Source: Paralithodes platypus (taxonomy: Eukaryota > Arthropoda > Malacostraca > Decapoda > Lithodidae). From it: a stretch of DNA of 64,000 nucleotides. The stretch lies in assembly GCA_032716605.1 (NCBI GenBank), contig CM064502.1, positions 54,680,368-54,744,367 of the forward strand, in the 5' to 3' direction. The position numbers and the translations under genes are program-made. Shown here in pieces: positions 10,517-21,071 of the stretch; the stretch's first letter is position 1, and each line of letters begins with the position of its first letter. Below the pieces are notes generated by a model, which worked only from the letters and a program-made list of their open reading frames with translations, was not told the origin of the DNA and searched no databases.

Positions 10517-10736
10517 ACCGGCCCAAACTGTCTCTACGGATGTAACGTAGAGGCCACCCACCGCTCCGGAAGAAACCAAAAAAAGGGCGCGAAACAAGAG
10601 AAAGAGAGGAAGTTTGAAATGCTGTGGGTAGTGTGAAGGGTTGGCAGAAAAAACAAAACAAAATCAAAAGGGTATGGACAAGAGAAAGGCGCGCATTTTG
10701 AATGGTAGAGGGTGGAACTAGAGAAAGTTGTGAGTT
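10517..10736. other. non-coding stretch
   Basis: Purine-rich unique sequence between A copy 6 and B copy 1. No gene or repeat recognised. Confidence 0.4.
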
Positions 10737-10740
10737 TTAA

Positions 10741-11112
10741 AGGGGGGTGACCTGTTTTTGGTTATTTCTGTCCTTTTCTCTCTTTCTCTGGCTTGTATCC
10801 ATTCGGCCCCATTCAGCCAACTATTTTAAGACGTTTATCCCCATCTAGGTGAAGATTTCTTCCTGGTGAGCGATAGCGAGCCAGCATTATATGAAGAAAT
10901 CCGGCTTCGCCGGAGACATTTTTCTATCGAAAAATGTACAAATTTAGCCTGCTGTCTAACAAAATTTAAAAATATGCTGGCTCGCTACCGCTCACCAGTA
11001 AAAAATTGACACCTGGATGGGGATAAACGTCTTAAAACAGTAGGCTGAATGGGGCCCAATGGATACAAGCCAGAGAAAGATAGAAAAGGACAACAAAAAC
11101 AGGTCACCCCCC
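10741..11112 (+). mobile_element. family B foldback copy 1
   Basis: TTAA at 10737-10740 and 11113-11116. Arms of about 150 bp (GGGGGGTGACCTG... and its inverse) flank a spacer of about 75 bp with the CCGGCTTCGCCGG hairpin. The two arms stay distinguishable: GAGCGATAGCGAGCC on the left, and the inverse of GAGCGGTAGCGAGCC on the right. Confidence 0.9.
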
Positions 11113-11194
11113 TTAAAGTGTGATCCACCTAGTTAAATATTCCAGAGCAAAATATATATAAAAGAATCGTTGTACCTTGCGGCCGTCATTTTAA

Positions 11195-11421
11195 CCCTCT
11201 CCGACATATGACTCGATTTTGAGCCTATTGGGGATACTTTAAAGCCTTTGTTACCATCAGGGTTATTTAGAAACCTTTAGTTTAGTTACTTCAACCTCTG
11301 CAGTTGTCTTTGAGTTAGCTGTGGGCAGAAACCTAATTTTGGAGAGGTAATTATAAGAGTGAGAGAACTCTATTTCTTATTGCTAATCTGGCAACCGCTG
11401 CGTCATATGTGCATGAAAGGG
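11195..11421 (+). mobile_element. family D TTAA element, copy 2 (piggyBac-like MITE)
   Basis: TTAA at 11191-11194 and 11422-11425, CCCT...AGGG termini. It differs from copy 1 by scattered substitutions and small indels only. Confidence 0.85.
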
Positions 11422-11462
11422 TTAATATTATTCTGGTTATAAGGCGATTTTACTCAGCTTGA

Positions 11463-11791
11463 GGGGAGATTTCCACTTGAGGGATTTTTTTCTTTACCCC
11501 TTCCTCCCTCATGTTTAGCCCCATTGTTTTTGAGATTTTAAGAAGTTCGCCCCTTTAGTTTGGCGATTTTAAGAACTTTCACCCCATTTATGTCACTTTT
11601 TAGACCTTTCGTGCCATTCAGGTCTCGATTTTTCCTGGCGAGCGATAGCGAGCCTGTAATTTAAGAGGAACCGGCCTTCGGCCGGGACATTTTTTTTCTA
11701 CCGAAAAATGTACAAATTTATCTTGAAAGGGGGGCAATGGGGTGTAATTTTAAGCTTGATGGAGGTCTAGGAAACACTAAAAAAAATCCCC
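11463..11791 (+). mobile_element. family A copy 7
   Basis: Left flank TTGA at 11459-11462, right TTAA at 11792-11795. Full length. Confidence 0.88.
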
Positions 11792-11848
11792 TTAAGAAAT
11801 ACAGTCTTGAGCATTGAGGTTACAGCAGTTTGTATTTTGGACCTTTAA

Positions 11849-12045
11849 CCCCTTATGTACCGGCGAAGTTAATTTTTTTTTATTCTACCTAAATTTAGAC
11901 GATTTTTGTGCAGTTTAAGAGGATGTGTGGTAGTATAAATGGTTAAGTGAGATCATTAGAAACCTGTTAATTGCTGAAGGCCCATTTTAAACTGAATAAA
12001 ATCGTCTAACAGTAGCAAAAATTAAGTTAAACAGAACGGCACTGG
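11849..12045 (+). mobile_element. family E TTAA element, degenerate copy
   Basis: TTAA at 11845-11848 followed by CCCCTTATGTACCGGCG. Inverted AAATCGTC/GACGATTT blocks lie inside. The right end has decayed. Confidence 0.55.
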
Positions 12046-12052
12046 TAATGAA

Positions 12053-12105
12053 AGTTTTTTTTTTTCTTTTTTTTTTTTTTCTTTTTTTTTGGGGGGGGGG
12101 GTCGG
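12053..12105. repeat. poly-T / poly-G tract
   Basis: Long T runs broken by C, followed by ten Gs. Sequence quality here may be poor. Confidence 0.85.
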
Positions 12106-12249
12106 GGGATCATTTGGGCTATCATATAATGTTGTGTTGTCTCATTTGTGTTTAATCCGGGTTCATGTTGGTGCGTCGCTATTAAACTCACGAATGTAAA
12201 CCTTTTCGGAATCAAAAGGTAACTTTGATTAACCCTTTGACTTCCGCAT

Positions 12250-12405
12250 GTGTTTCCTAAACCTGAAAACACATCCACAGGTCTGGGGTTCACGAAAAAG
12301 AGGCTCCAGTCCTAAAAAATGTACTTGACTTGCAGTGTGCTGGCTTAATAATCCAGAAGGGTTGATAGCCTCTGCAGTTCTATAATAATAAATTAACTAA
12401 CTAAC
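12250..12405 (+). mobile_element. family I interspersed repeat, copy 1 (SINE/LINE tail)
   Basis: Contains GTGTGCTGGCTTAATAATCC and AGAAGGGTTGATAGCCTCTG and ends in a TAAC-repeat tail. The reverse copy is at 57127-57240 with the same AACT-type tail, which is how a target-primed retroelement end looks. Confidence 0.65.
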
Positions 12406-12452
12406 ACATCAACAAGACCCAGGATATAACCGAGACAGGCGCCATCATACTC

Positions 12453-12823
12453 GGGGACAGTGGCTATATGTTTATATACTTTGGTCTATTAATTTATATA
12501 TTCATCTTTCTTTTTTGTTTCCTCGGTAGACCTCCATCAAGCTTAAAAATAACATGCCCTGGACCCCCTTCAAGATAAATTTGTAAATTTTTTGGTAGAA
12601 AAATGTGCCGGCCAAAGGCCGATTCTTCTTAAAATTAGAGGGTCGCTATCGCTTGCCAGGATAAAATCGACACCTAAATGGCCCGAAAAGTCTTAAATTG
12701 ACAACGAAATGGGGTGAAAGGTATTAAAATCGTCGAACCGATGGGCCGAACGCCTATAATCTAAAACAAAATGGGGCTAAACATGAGGAAGAAGGGGAAC
12801 CCCAAAAAACGACCCGTCTTACC
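12453..12823 (-). mobile_element. family A copy 8
   Basis: Left end GGGGACAGTGGC, right end degenerate (TCTTACC) before TTAA at 12824-12827. Belongs to the terminal subtype with a long AT-rich right part. Confidence 0.8.
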
Positions 12824-12857
12824 TTAACGCGAAGCAAGAGAAGATATGTCGTCGATT

Positions 12858-12860
<3 letters not shown>

Positions 12861-12893
<33 letters not shown>
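12861..12893. repeat. (GA)n microsatellite
   Basis: Simple dinucleotide run. Confidence 0.95.
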
Positions 12894-12896
<3 letters not shown>

Positions 12897-13094
12897 GACG
12901 TTTGGAAGGTGGTGAAATTATAGGAGAGAAATATTGAGGTAAATTATGCCTTCTTCTTATGACAAAACTCTACAATTATTTTATTTCCTAGTATAAAAAA
13001 GATTCAAGATTTTTTAGACGGAAAACAAATTAAGAAAAACTTCAAGATACACGTATGAAATGATGGATAATAACTGAACAGGAATGATCAGGGG

Positions 13095-15015
13095 AAAGAG
13101 GAGTAGGAAGTGGAATAGGAGTAGGAATAAGAATAGGAGTAGGTAAAATAGTAGGAGAAGGAAGTGGAATAGGAGTAGGAAGAAGAATAGGAGTAGGAAG
13201 AAGAATAGGAGTAGGAAGAAGAATAGGAGTAGGAAGAAGAATAGGAGTAGGAAGTGGAATAGGAGTAGGAAGAATAATAGGAGTAGGATGAAGAATAGAA
13301 GTAGGAAGAAGAATAGGAGTAGGAAGTAGAATAGGAGTAGGAAGAAGAATAGGAATAGGAAGAAGAATAGGAGTAGGAAGTGGAATAGGAGTAGGAAGAA
13401 GAATAGGAGTAGGAAGAAGAATAGGAGTAGGAAGTGGAATAGGAGTAGGAAGAAGAATAGGAGTAGGAAGTGGAATAGGAGTAGGAAGAAGAATAGGAGT
13501 AGGAAGAATAATAGGAGTAGGAAGAAAAATAGGAGTAGGAAGGATAATAGGAGTAGGAAGAAGAATAGGAGTAGGAAGTGGAATAGGAGTAGGAAGAAGA
13601 ATAGGAGTAGGAAGAAGAATAGGAGTAGGAAGAAGAATAGGAGTAGGAAGAAGAATAGGAGTAGGAAGAGGAGTAGGAGTAGGAAGAATAATAGGAGTAG
13701 GAAGAATAATAGGAGTAGGAAGGATAATAGGAGTAGGAAGAAGAATAGGAGTAGGAAGAAGAATAGGAGTAGGGAGTAGAATAGGAGTAGGGAGTAGAAT
13801 AGGAGTAGGAAGAATAATAGGAGTAGGATGAATAATAGGAGTAGGAAGAAGAATAGGAGTAGGAAGAAGAATAGGAGTAGGAAGAAGAATAGGAGTAGGA
13901 AGAAGAATAGGAGTAGGAAGTGGAATAGGAGTAGGAAGTGGAATAGGAGTAGGAAGAATAATAGGAGTAGGAAGAAGAATAGGAGTAGGAAGAAGAATAG
14001 GAGTAGGAAGAAGAATAGGAGTAGGATGAAGAATAGGAGTAGGAAGACGAATAGGAGTAGGAAGACGAATAGGAGTAGGAAGACGAATAGGAGTAGGAAG
14101 TAGAATAGGAGTAGGAAGAATAATAGGAGTAGGAAGTAGAATAGGAGTAGGAAGAATAATAGGAGTAGGAAGTGGAATAGGAGTAGGAAGTGGAATAGGA
14201 GTAGGAAGTGGAATAGGAGTAGGAAGAAGAATAGGAGTAGGAAGTGGAATAGGAGTAGGAAGTGGAATAGGAGTAGGAAGAAGAATAGGAGTAGGAAGAA
14301 GAATAGGAGTAGGAAGTGGAATAGGAGTAGGAAGTAGAATAGGATTAGTAAGTAGAATAGGAGTAGGAAGAAGAATAGGAGTAGGAAGTGGAATAGGAGT
14401 AGGAAGAAGAATAGGAGTAGGAAGTAGAATAGGAGTAGGAAGTAGAATAGGAGTAGGAAGAAGAATATGAGTAGGAAGAATAATAGGAGTAGGAAGTAGA
14501 ATAGGATTAGTAAGTAGAATAGGAGTAGGAAGAAGAATAGGAGTAGGAAGTAGAATAGGAGTAGGAAGTAATAGGAGTAGTAGAATAGGAGTAGGAAGAA
14601 GAATAGGAGTAGGAAGTGGAATAGGAGTAGGAAGTGGAATAGGAGTAGGAAGAAGAATAGGAGTAGGAAGTAGAATAGGAGTAGGAAGTAGAATAGGATT
14701 AGTAAGTAGAATAGGTAGAGAATAGATAGGAGTAGAATGATAGGAGTAGGAGTAGGAATAGGAGTAGGAAATAGAGTAAGTAGAATAGGAGTAGGAAGAA
14801 GAATAGGAGTAGGAAGTGGAATAGGAGTAGGAAGTGGAATAGGAGTAGGAAGAAGAATAGCAGTAGGAAGTAGAATAGCAGTAGGAAGAATAATAGGGGT
14901 AGGAAGTGGAATAGGAGTAGGATGAAGAATAGGAGTAGGAAGTGGAATAGGAGTAGGAAGAAGAATAGGAGTAGGAAGAAGAATAGGAGTAGATAGAATA
15001 ATAGGAGTAGGAAGA
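13095..15015. repeat. 18-bp minisatellite, more than 100 units
   Basis: Units GGAGTAGGAAGAAGAATA with AGTGGAATA, AATAATA and similar variants. Because 18 is divisible by 3, frames stay open for over 700 codons on the minus strand and shorter on the plus strand. These are repeat artefacts, not genes. Confidence 0.97.
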
Positions 15016-15059
15016 AGAGGAGAAAGACAAGGAAGAGTAAGGCAGATTAAATTGGTAAA

Positions 15060-15549
15060 AGTATAAGGAAGGAGGCATAGGAAGACCAGGAGGGAGAATG
15101 GGAAGGAAAAAGGGGGCTTTGTTTGGATTTTTTGTTTTAATATTATGACGAGAGGAACAGACAAGGAAAAAAAAGGCACACACCAATACTATAAAATCAT
15201 TAGAAACGTATTTATTGGTATGCAACTAAACCAAGCCTAGACCATTTTATGCCTTAGTTATAGAAAGAGGAGACTTAGGCAAACCACCACACCTCTCACA
15301 CCCAGTAATGTTTGTTGGTTACTAAACTGTGTGGGTGCCATCACCAAGGACCTGTGGTAGCACCAGGAACGGAGCTGCCAAACCCCATATCCATATAATT
15401 AATCCTAATACACATTAGACCCAGTGCATGCTCTCATTTTCAATATATAAGAACTAAGTGAATATATAAATTAATATATAATACAAGGAGTAAACAAAGA
15501 CGCCTCAAAGTTCTGAAATACGACCCGATAAATCCAACAAAGAGAGAGG

Positions 15550-15550
<1 letters not shown>
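15060..15550. other. unique non-coding stretch
   Basis: No gene, tRNA or listed repeat recognised. Confidence 0.4.

Positions 15551-15552
<2 letters not shown>

Positions 15553-15617
<65 letters not shown>
15553..15617. repeat. (GT)n microsatellite
   Basis: Uninterrupted GT dinucleotides. Confidence 0.97.
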
Positions 15618-15619
<2 letters not shown>

Positions 15620-15751
15620 TAGGAGACGTGAGGCCAGATACAACTCGACCAAGGTATAACTAACATAATATTTCCTCCAGCTCACCCCCGATCATCAAGT
15701 ATTAAGGGGATCTCATGCAGCCCGCCTGTTAGCAACACACCGAGCCTTTAA

Positions 15752-16125
15752 GGGGAGTCACCTGCTTTTTTATCTTTCTTTTTCTCTTTTTCGCTGGCTT
15801 GTGTCCATTCGGTCCCATTCAGCCTACTGTTTTAAAACGTATATCCCCATCCAGGTGTCGATTTCTTCCTGGCGAGCGATAGCGAGCCAGCATTGTATGA
15901 AGAAATCCGGCTTCGCCGGAGACATTTTTCTATCGAAAAATGTACAAATTTAGCCTGCTGTCAAAAACATTATTAAAAATATGCTGGCTTGCTACCGCTC
16001 GCCAGGAAAAAATCGACACCTGGATGGGGATAAACGTCTTAAAACAGTACGCTGAATGAGGCCGAATGGATACAACCCAGAGAGAGAGACGGAGAGAAAG
16101 AAACCAAAAAACGAGGTGGGCCCCC
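15752..16125 (+). mobile_element. family B foldback copy 2
   Basis: TTAA at 15748-15751 and 16126-16129. The right terminus reads GAGGTGGGCCCCC, a variant shared with copies 6 and 10. Confidence 0.88.
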
Positions 16126-16129
16126 TTAA

Positions 16130-16435
16130 AGTCGCTCATATTTTGGGTTAGGTCGCGGGGAAATCCTGCTTTCGTATTTTCCGAGGTGAGGAGAGCCGAA
16201 GCGAAGGCGTGCCGAAAATGAGTTTATATACATCTCAAGACGGCCGGAACATGGCGCGGGGACAAATGTATATTCCAACCGCGAAATATTTCTTGAAAGT
16301 CGAGATGCTTCCAGTCCTCTGTCTCCTTCTCTGTGTCTAGTGTTATTTTTGTATTTCGCTTCTGTTTGTCTTTACTCTCCATTCCCCTTTACCGTTGCTT
16401 TTATTCTGTATTATCCTTCCCCCTTTCAATCGTTG
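16130..16435. other. unique non-coding stretch
   Basis: CpG-containing sequence with no recognised element or gene. Confidence 0.4.
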
Positions 16436-16437
16436 TA

Positions 16438-16648
16438 CAGTGGCGCTAATAAGTCAAGTCCCAGCTGTCATTACGTTTGGCTCGCTTTGTGCTGTATTAA
16501 TGTCTGTCAGATGTTGAATAAGGTTGGTAAGTGTAGGAACATGTTTGCATATTTCACTCGATATGAAGAAATGAAGCTTAGATATTGCTGATGCCAATTA
16601 TTGATCAAAACATACTTGGTGGCGAGCCATCACTTATTAGCACGACTG
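16438..16648 (+). mobile_element. TA-flanked CAGT...ACTG element, first of a tandem pair
   Basis: Ends CAGTGGCGCTAATAAGT and its inverse ACTTATTAGCACGACTG are bounded by TA at 16436-16437 and 16649-16650. This is the end structure of Tc1/mariner-type elements. At 211 bp it has no transposase. Confidence 0.8.
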
Positions 16649-16650
16649 TA

Positions 16651-16862
16651 CAGTGGCGCTAATAAGTCATGTCCGAGCTGGCATTACGTTTGGCTCGCTC
16701 TGCGCTGTATTGATGTCTGTCAGATGTTGAACAGGGTGGGAAAGTGAAGGAACATGGTTGTATACCTCACTCAAAAAGAATAAAGCATGTGTAAATATTT
16801 CCTGATACCAATTATTGATCAAAGCATAATTGGTACCGAGACATCACTTATTAGCGCGACTG
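16651..16862 (+). mobile_element. TA-flanked CAGT...ACTG element, second of a tandem pair
   Basis: Same orientation and about the same length as the first copy. The two share a single TA at 16649-16650; the outer TA is at 16863-16864. Interiors are about 80% alike, so the pair is not brand new. Confidence 0.8.
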
Positions 16863-16892
16863 TACCTTCCTTCCTACTCTATTTCTATCTAT

Positions 16893-17020
16893 TTATAATA
16901 CTCAGGCAACCCCCCCCCCCCCACTCCATTTTTTTTTTGTTTTTTTTTTTTTCTAGCTGGAGGCCGACTCGAGACAGAATCCGAACAGGGACAACACAAC
17001 ACAACAACAACACAAATTCA
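16893..17020 (+). mobile_element. family H interspersed repeat, copy 1
   Basis: CTCAGGC, a homopolymer-rich gap, then GGCCGACTCGAGACAGAATC and an AACA-rich tail. Other copies: 19717-19890, 48168-48300 and, reversed, 55150-55235. Probably a retroelement 3' end. Confidence 0.6.
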
Positions 17021-17140
17021 CACGCCTACTCTATTTCAAGCATACGATTCATTTACCTTAGCATTGGCTTTATTCCTTGGTATATAATTATCTCCTTTCC
17101 TTCATGTTGTATCACTCAATAGTGTTGTAACATTCCTTAA

Positions 17141-17457
17141 GGGGAGGTATTTAGTTTGTTCCCTAGACCTCCATCAAGCTTAAAATTACACCCCCTTGAG
17201 TCCCTTTCAAGATAAATTTGTACATTTTTCGGTAGACAAATTTCCCGGCCAAAGGCCGGTTCCTCTTAAATTACAGGCTCGCTACGCTCGCCAGGATAAA
17301 ATTGACACCTGAATTGCACGAAAGGTCTTAATATGGGGTGAAAGTTTTTTAAATCGCTAAACTAATGGGGCAAACGTTTTATAATATCAAAAGCAATGGG
17401 GCTAAACATGAGGGAGAAAGGGGTCAAGAAAAAAAATCCTCAAGTGGAGATCTCCCC
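17141..17457 (-). mobile_element. family A copy 9
   Basis: TTAA at 17137-17140 and 17458-17461, followed after two As by copy 10 in the opposite orientation. Confidence 0.9.
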
Positions 17458-17463
17458 TTAAAA

Positions 17464-17695
17464 GGGGAGGTAGTTGCTTTTTCTGGATCCCCTTCTCCCT
17501 CATGATTTAGCCCCATTAGTTTGAGGTTTTAAGACGTTCACCCCATTAGTGTGCCCATTAACCTTTCGTCCCATTTCTTTGTCAATATTAAGACACTTTC
17601 GTGCCATTTAGGTGTCGATTTTTACCTGTCGAGCGACGCCGATCCTGTAATTTTGGAGGGAAAATGTACAAATTAATCTCGAAGGGGGATCTCAA

Positions 17696-17736
<41 letters not shown>

Positions 17737-17822
17737 CTGAAGAGCTTGATGGAGACCTAGGGAGGACACTGAAATAATAATAACTATAACTATGAATAAA
17801 CCATTTTATAACACCTACCCCC
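17464..17822 (+). mobile_element. family A copy 10
   Basis: Left TTAA shared with copy 9 (plus AA); right TTAA at 17823-17826. The CCGGCC hairpin region is deleted and a poly-T run of about 35 lies at 17700-17734. Confidence 0.82.
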
Positions 17823-17826
17823 TTAA

Positions 17827-17886
17827 TACAATCGTCTAAATGTAGCTGATATCATATACAAAAAGACGTCGCCGGTACAGAAGGGG
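17827..17886 (-). mobile_element. family E fragment between two A copies
   Basis: A 60-bp right end, GTCGCCGGTACAGAAGGGG, fills exactly the space between the TTAA of A copy 10 and the TTAA (17887-17890) of copy 11. Confidence 0.65.
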
Positions 17887-17890
17887 TTAA

Positions 17891-18210
17891 AGGGGAGATC
17901 TCCACTTGAGGATTTTTTTTTCTTGACCCCTTTCTCCCTCATGTTTAGCCCCATTGCTTTTGATATTATAAAACGTCTGCCCCATTAGTTTAGCGATTTA
18001 AAGAACTTTCACCCCATATTAAGACCTTTCGTGCCATTCAGGTGTCAATTTTATCCTGGCGAGCGATAGCGAGCCTGTAATTTAAGAGGAACCGGCCTTC
18101 GGCCGGGACATTTTTCTACCGAAAAATGTACAAATTTATCTTGAAAGGGACTCAAGGGGGTGTAATTTTAAGCTTGATGGAGGTCTAGGGAACAAACTAA
18201 ATACCTCCCC
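17891..18210 (+). mobile_element. family A copy 11
   Basis: TTAA at 17887-17890 and 18211-18214. All hairpins intact. Confidence 0.9.
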
Positions 18211-18245
18211 TTAAAGCACCGGTCATGGTATAAGGAATGAGTTAA

Positions 18246-18395
18246 CCCCTTCTGTACCGACGGGGTGTGTATTTAATTCTATTCTGGCTACTATGAGACG
18301 ATTTCCCTCTGCTTAGAAAGGGGCTCCTCCAGCGAGTAACAGGCTTCGAACTATCGCACTTAATTAACCCCTTTTTACTACCACCGATATCCTGC
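18246..18395 (+). mobile_element. family E fragment (left part)
   Basis: TTAA at 18242-18245 then CCCCTTCTGTACCGACGG. Inner sequence matches the complete copy at 31231-31461. It is cut on the right by A copy 12 at its TTAA. Confidence 0.65.
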
Positions 18396-18399
18396 TTAA

Positions 18400-18728
18400 G
18401 GGGAGATTTCCACTTGAGGGATTTTTTTCTTTACCCCTTTCTCCCTCATGTTTAGCCCCATTGCTTTTGAGATTTTAAGACGTTCGCCCCATTAGTTTGG
18501 CGATTTTAAGAACTTTCACCCCATTTATGTCACTTTTAAGACCTTTCATCCCATTTAAGTGTCGATTTTTTCCTGGCGAGCGATAGCGAGCCTGTAATTA
18601 AAGGGTAACCGGCCTTCGGCCGGCACATTTTTCTACCGAAAAATTTAAAAATTTATCTTGAAAGGGGGTCTAGGGGGTGTTAATTTCAAGCTTGATGGAG
18701 GTCTAGGAAACACACTAAAAACCTCCCC
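18400..18728 (+). mobile_element. family A copy 12
   Basis: TTAA at 18396-18399 and 18729-18732. Immediately followed by the 44-bp array. Confidence 0.92.
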
Positions 18729-18738
18729 TTAAACTGCA

Positions 18739-19563
18739 CATGATGGTGGTGATGGCAGGGGTGATAGTGGCAGGGGTATGGTAGCAGTGGTAATAGTGAC
18801 CGTTGTTGTAGTGGCAGGGGTATGGTAGCAGTGGTAATAGTGACCGTTGTTGTAGTGGCAGGGGTATGGTAGCAGTGGTAATAGTGACCGTTGTTGTAGT
18901 GGCAGGGGTATGGTAGCAGTGGTAATAGTGACCGTTGTTGTAGTGGCAGGGGTATGGTAGCAGTGGTAATAGTGACCGTTGTTGTAGTGGCAGGGGTATG
19001 GTAGCAGTGGTAATAGTGACCGTTGTTGTAGTGGCAGGGGTTATGGTAGCAGTGGTAATAGTGACCGTTGTTGTAGTGGCAGGGGTATGGTAGCAGTGGT
19101 AATAGTGACCGTTGTTGTAGTGGCAGGGGTATGGTAGCAGTGGTAATAGTGACCGTTGTTGTAGTGGCAGGGGTATGGTAGCAGTGGTAATAGTGACCGT
19201 TGTTGTAGTGGCAGGGGTATGGTAGCAGTGGTAATAGTGACCGTTGTTGTAGTGGCAGGGGTATGGTAGCAGTGGTAATAGTGACCGTTGTTGTAGTGGC
19301 AGGGGTATGGTAGCAGTGGTATAGTGACCGTTGTTGTAGTGGCAGGGGTATGGTAGCAGTGGTAATAGTGACCGTTGTTGTAGTGGCAGGGGTATGGTAG
19401 CAGTGGTAATAGTGACCGTTGTTGTAGTGGCAGGGGTATGGTAGCAGTGGTAATAGTGACCGTTGTTGTAGTGGCAGGGGTATGGTAGCAGTGGTAATAG
19501 TGACCGTTGTTGTAGTGGCAGGGGTATGGTAGCAGTGGTAATAGTGACCGTTGTTGTAGTGAT
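18739..19563. repeat. 44-bp minisatellite, about 18 units
   Basis: Units containing GTGGCAGGGGTATGGTAGCA and GTGACCGTTGTTGTA, almost identical to each other. One unit has an added T (near 19041) and one lacks an A (near 19321). Frames are open on the minus strand in all three registers, which is a repeat effect. Confidence 0.97.
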
Positions 19564-19619
19564 ACCGAAGTGGTGGTGGTGGTTGTGGGGGGGGGTAAGA
19601 AGTGGTGCCAAGAGTAGTA

Positions 19620-20000
19620 TACTGTAGGTAGCGCCAACGAACTTGACAAACAGTTCGATCCCTGACCTCTTCGTAACTCAAAAGGGGCTAGAGCAAACTG
19701 GCTGTAAATCTATCTATATCCTCAGGCCCAATCCCCATTTTTTATTTTTTTATTTTCTATTTTCTATTTTATTCTATTTTATTATTTTGTTTTTCCTTTT
19801 TTCTTGGGGGTGGCCGACTCAAGACAGAGCAAGAATAGGGAAACACAAAAACAACATAAAACAAATAATATCCACACATATTTCCTGGTGGACTCTTCCC
19901 AAATTATAGAAATGTCAGCCCGATTGCTTTCACTAATTTTGAGTTATAAGAAGTTAAGGGGTCAAGATTATTGTCAAGTTCGTTGGCGTTACCTACAGTA
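19620..20000 (+). mobile_element. family G long-TIR element carrying an H repeat
   Basis: Terminal inverted repeats of about 65-70 bp begin TACTGTAGGTAGCGCCAACG, and TA duplications sit at 19618-19619 and 20001-20002. The interior is mostly a family H repeat (19717-19890). Both flanks are GGT-rich repeat, so it landed in a satellite. No transposase frame. Confidence 0.75.
19717..19890 (+). mobile_element. family H interspersed repeat, copy 2
   Basis: CTCAGGCCCAATCCCCATTT, T-rich gap, then GGCCGACTCAAGACAGAGC. Lies inside the G element. Confidence 0.6.
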
Positions 20001-20012
20001 TAGTGACTTGTA

Positions 20013-20465
20013 TTTGTAGTGGTGGCAATGGTGGAAGAAATAAGTGGTGGTGGTTGTGTTGGTAATATTGACGGTGGTGGTATGAGATAACAAATAATGA
20101 TGGTTGTGGCAGATGGTGACAGTGATGGTGGTGATAGTGGCAGTGGAGGTGATGATGGTGGCAGCAGGATAGTGGCGTTACGAATGCTGATAGGTTATAG
20201 TAATGGTAGTGGTGATGGTGATATTCCAGATAGAAGTAGTGATGATGCAGGATGGTGGTAGTGGTAGCAGATGGTGGCAGTGGTAGTGGTGGTAGAAGAT
20301 GGTGGCAGTGGTAGTAGTGGTGGTAGAAGTAGTGATGATGCAAGATGGTGTCAGTGGTGGTGCTGGTAGATGGTGGCAGTGGTAGCAGGTGGTGTCAGTA
20401 GTGGTAGCAGGTGGTGGTAGTGATGATGCAGATGGTGTCAGTGGTGGTGGCAGGAGCAGCAACAA
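20013..20465. repeat. degenerate GGT-rich repeat
   Basis: GGTGGTAGT-type trinucleotide repeat with blocks such as GATGGTGGCAGTGGTAG. His/Tyr-rich minus-strand frames are artefacts. Confidence 0.9.
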
Positions 20466-20655
20466 CAACACTGTATTATGAATGTGTTTTTGGTTGACCG
20501 TGGCTTAGGGAACAAACGTGGAATTTAGAAGGTGTCCGAGTTGCTGCGTGTTTGTTTGGCTTGGGTCTCTTTGTCGCTGTGTTTTATGATGCCTTGCTTT
20601 ATGGGGATGTTTTATTTGGTGCTGGGGTCTGTGTTTGATGTCATACTTTGTTTAA

Positions 20656-20982
20656 GGGGAGATTTCCACTTGAGGGACCTTTTTCTTGACCCCTTTCTCC
20701 CTCATATCTAGCCCCATTGCTTTTGAGATTTTAAGACGTTTGCCCCATTAGTTTGATGATTTTAAGATTTTCCGCCCCGTTCTGGCAATTTTAAGACCTT
20801 TCGTGCCATTTAAGTGTCGTTTTTTTCCTGGCGAGCGATAGCGAGCATGTAATTTAAGAGTAATCGGCCTTCGGCCGGGACATTTTTCTACCGAAAAATG
20901 TACAAATTTATCTTGAAAGGTGGTCAAGGGGGTAATATTTTAAGATTGCTGGAGGAGTAGGAAACAAACTAAATACCTTTGT
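20656..20982 (+). mobile_element. family A copy 13
   Basis: TTAA at 20652-20655 and 20983-20986. The right CTCCCC has decayed to CTTTGT. Confidence 0.85.
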
Positions 20983-20986
20983 TTAA

Positions 20987-21070
20987 GGGGACAGTGGCTA
21001 TGTTGTGGGTCTGTTTATTTATATATTCGTACATGTTTTACTTTCCTTGCTAGACCTCCATCAAGCTTAA
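20987..21070 (-). mobile_element. family A copy 14, right-end fragment
   Basis: Starts at the TTAA of copy 13 with GGGGACAGTGGCTATG and runs to GACCTCCATCAAGCTTAAG, then breaks into the 115-bp repeat. Confidence 0.75.
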
Positions 21071-21071
21071 G

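Noticed and set aside
10741..11112. Family B hairpins as bacterial-type terminators or a non-coding RNA gene
   Set aside because: Twelve dispersed TTAA-bordered copies show a transposon; no evidence of transcription.
13014..15225. Two minus-strand frames over 700 codons
   Set aside because: Direct translation of an 18-bp repeat; both frames are equally open, which a gene would not show.
16787..17122. Small plus-strand frame
   Set aside because: Spans the TA element end, poly-C/poly-T and a family H repeat.
18686..19681. Minus-strand frames of 200-330 codons
   Set aside because: Three overlapping frames over the 44-bp array; frame shifts follow unit register only.
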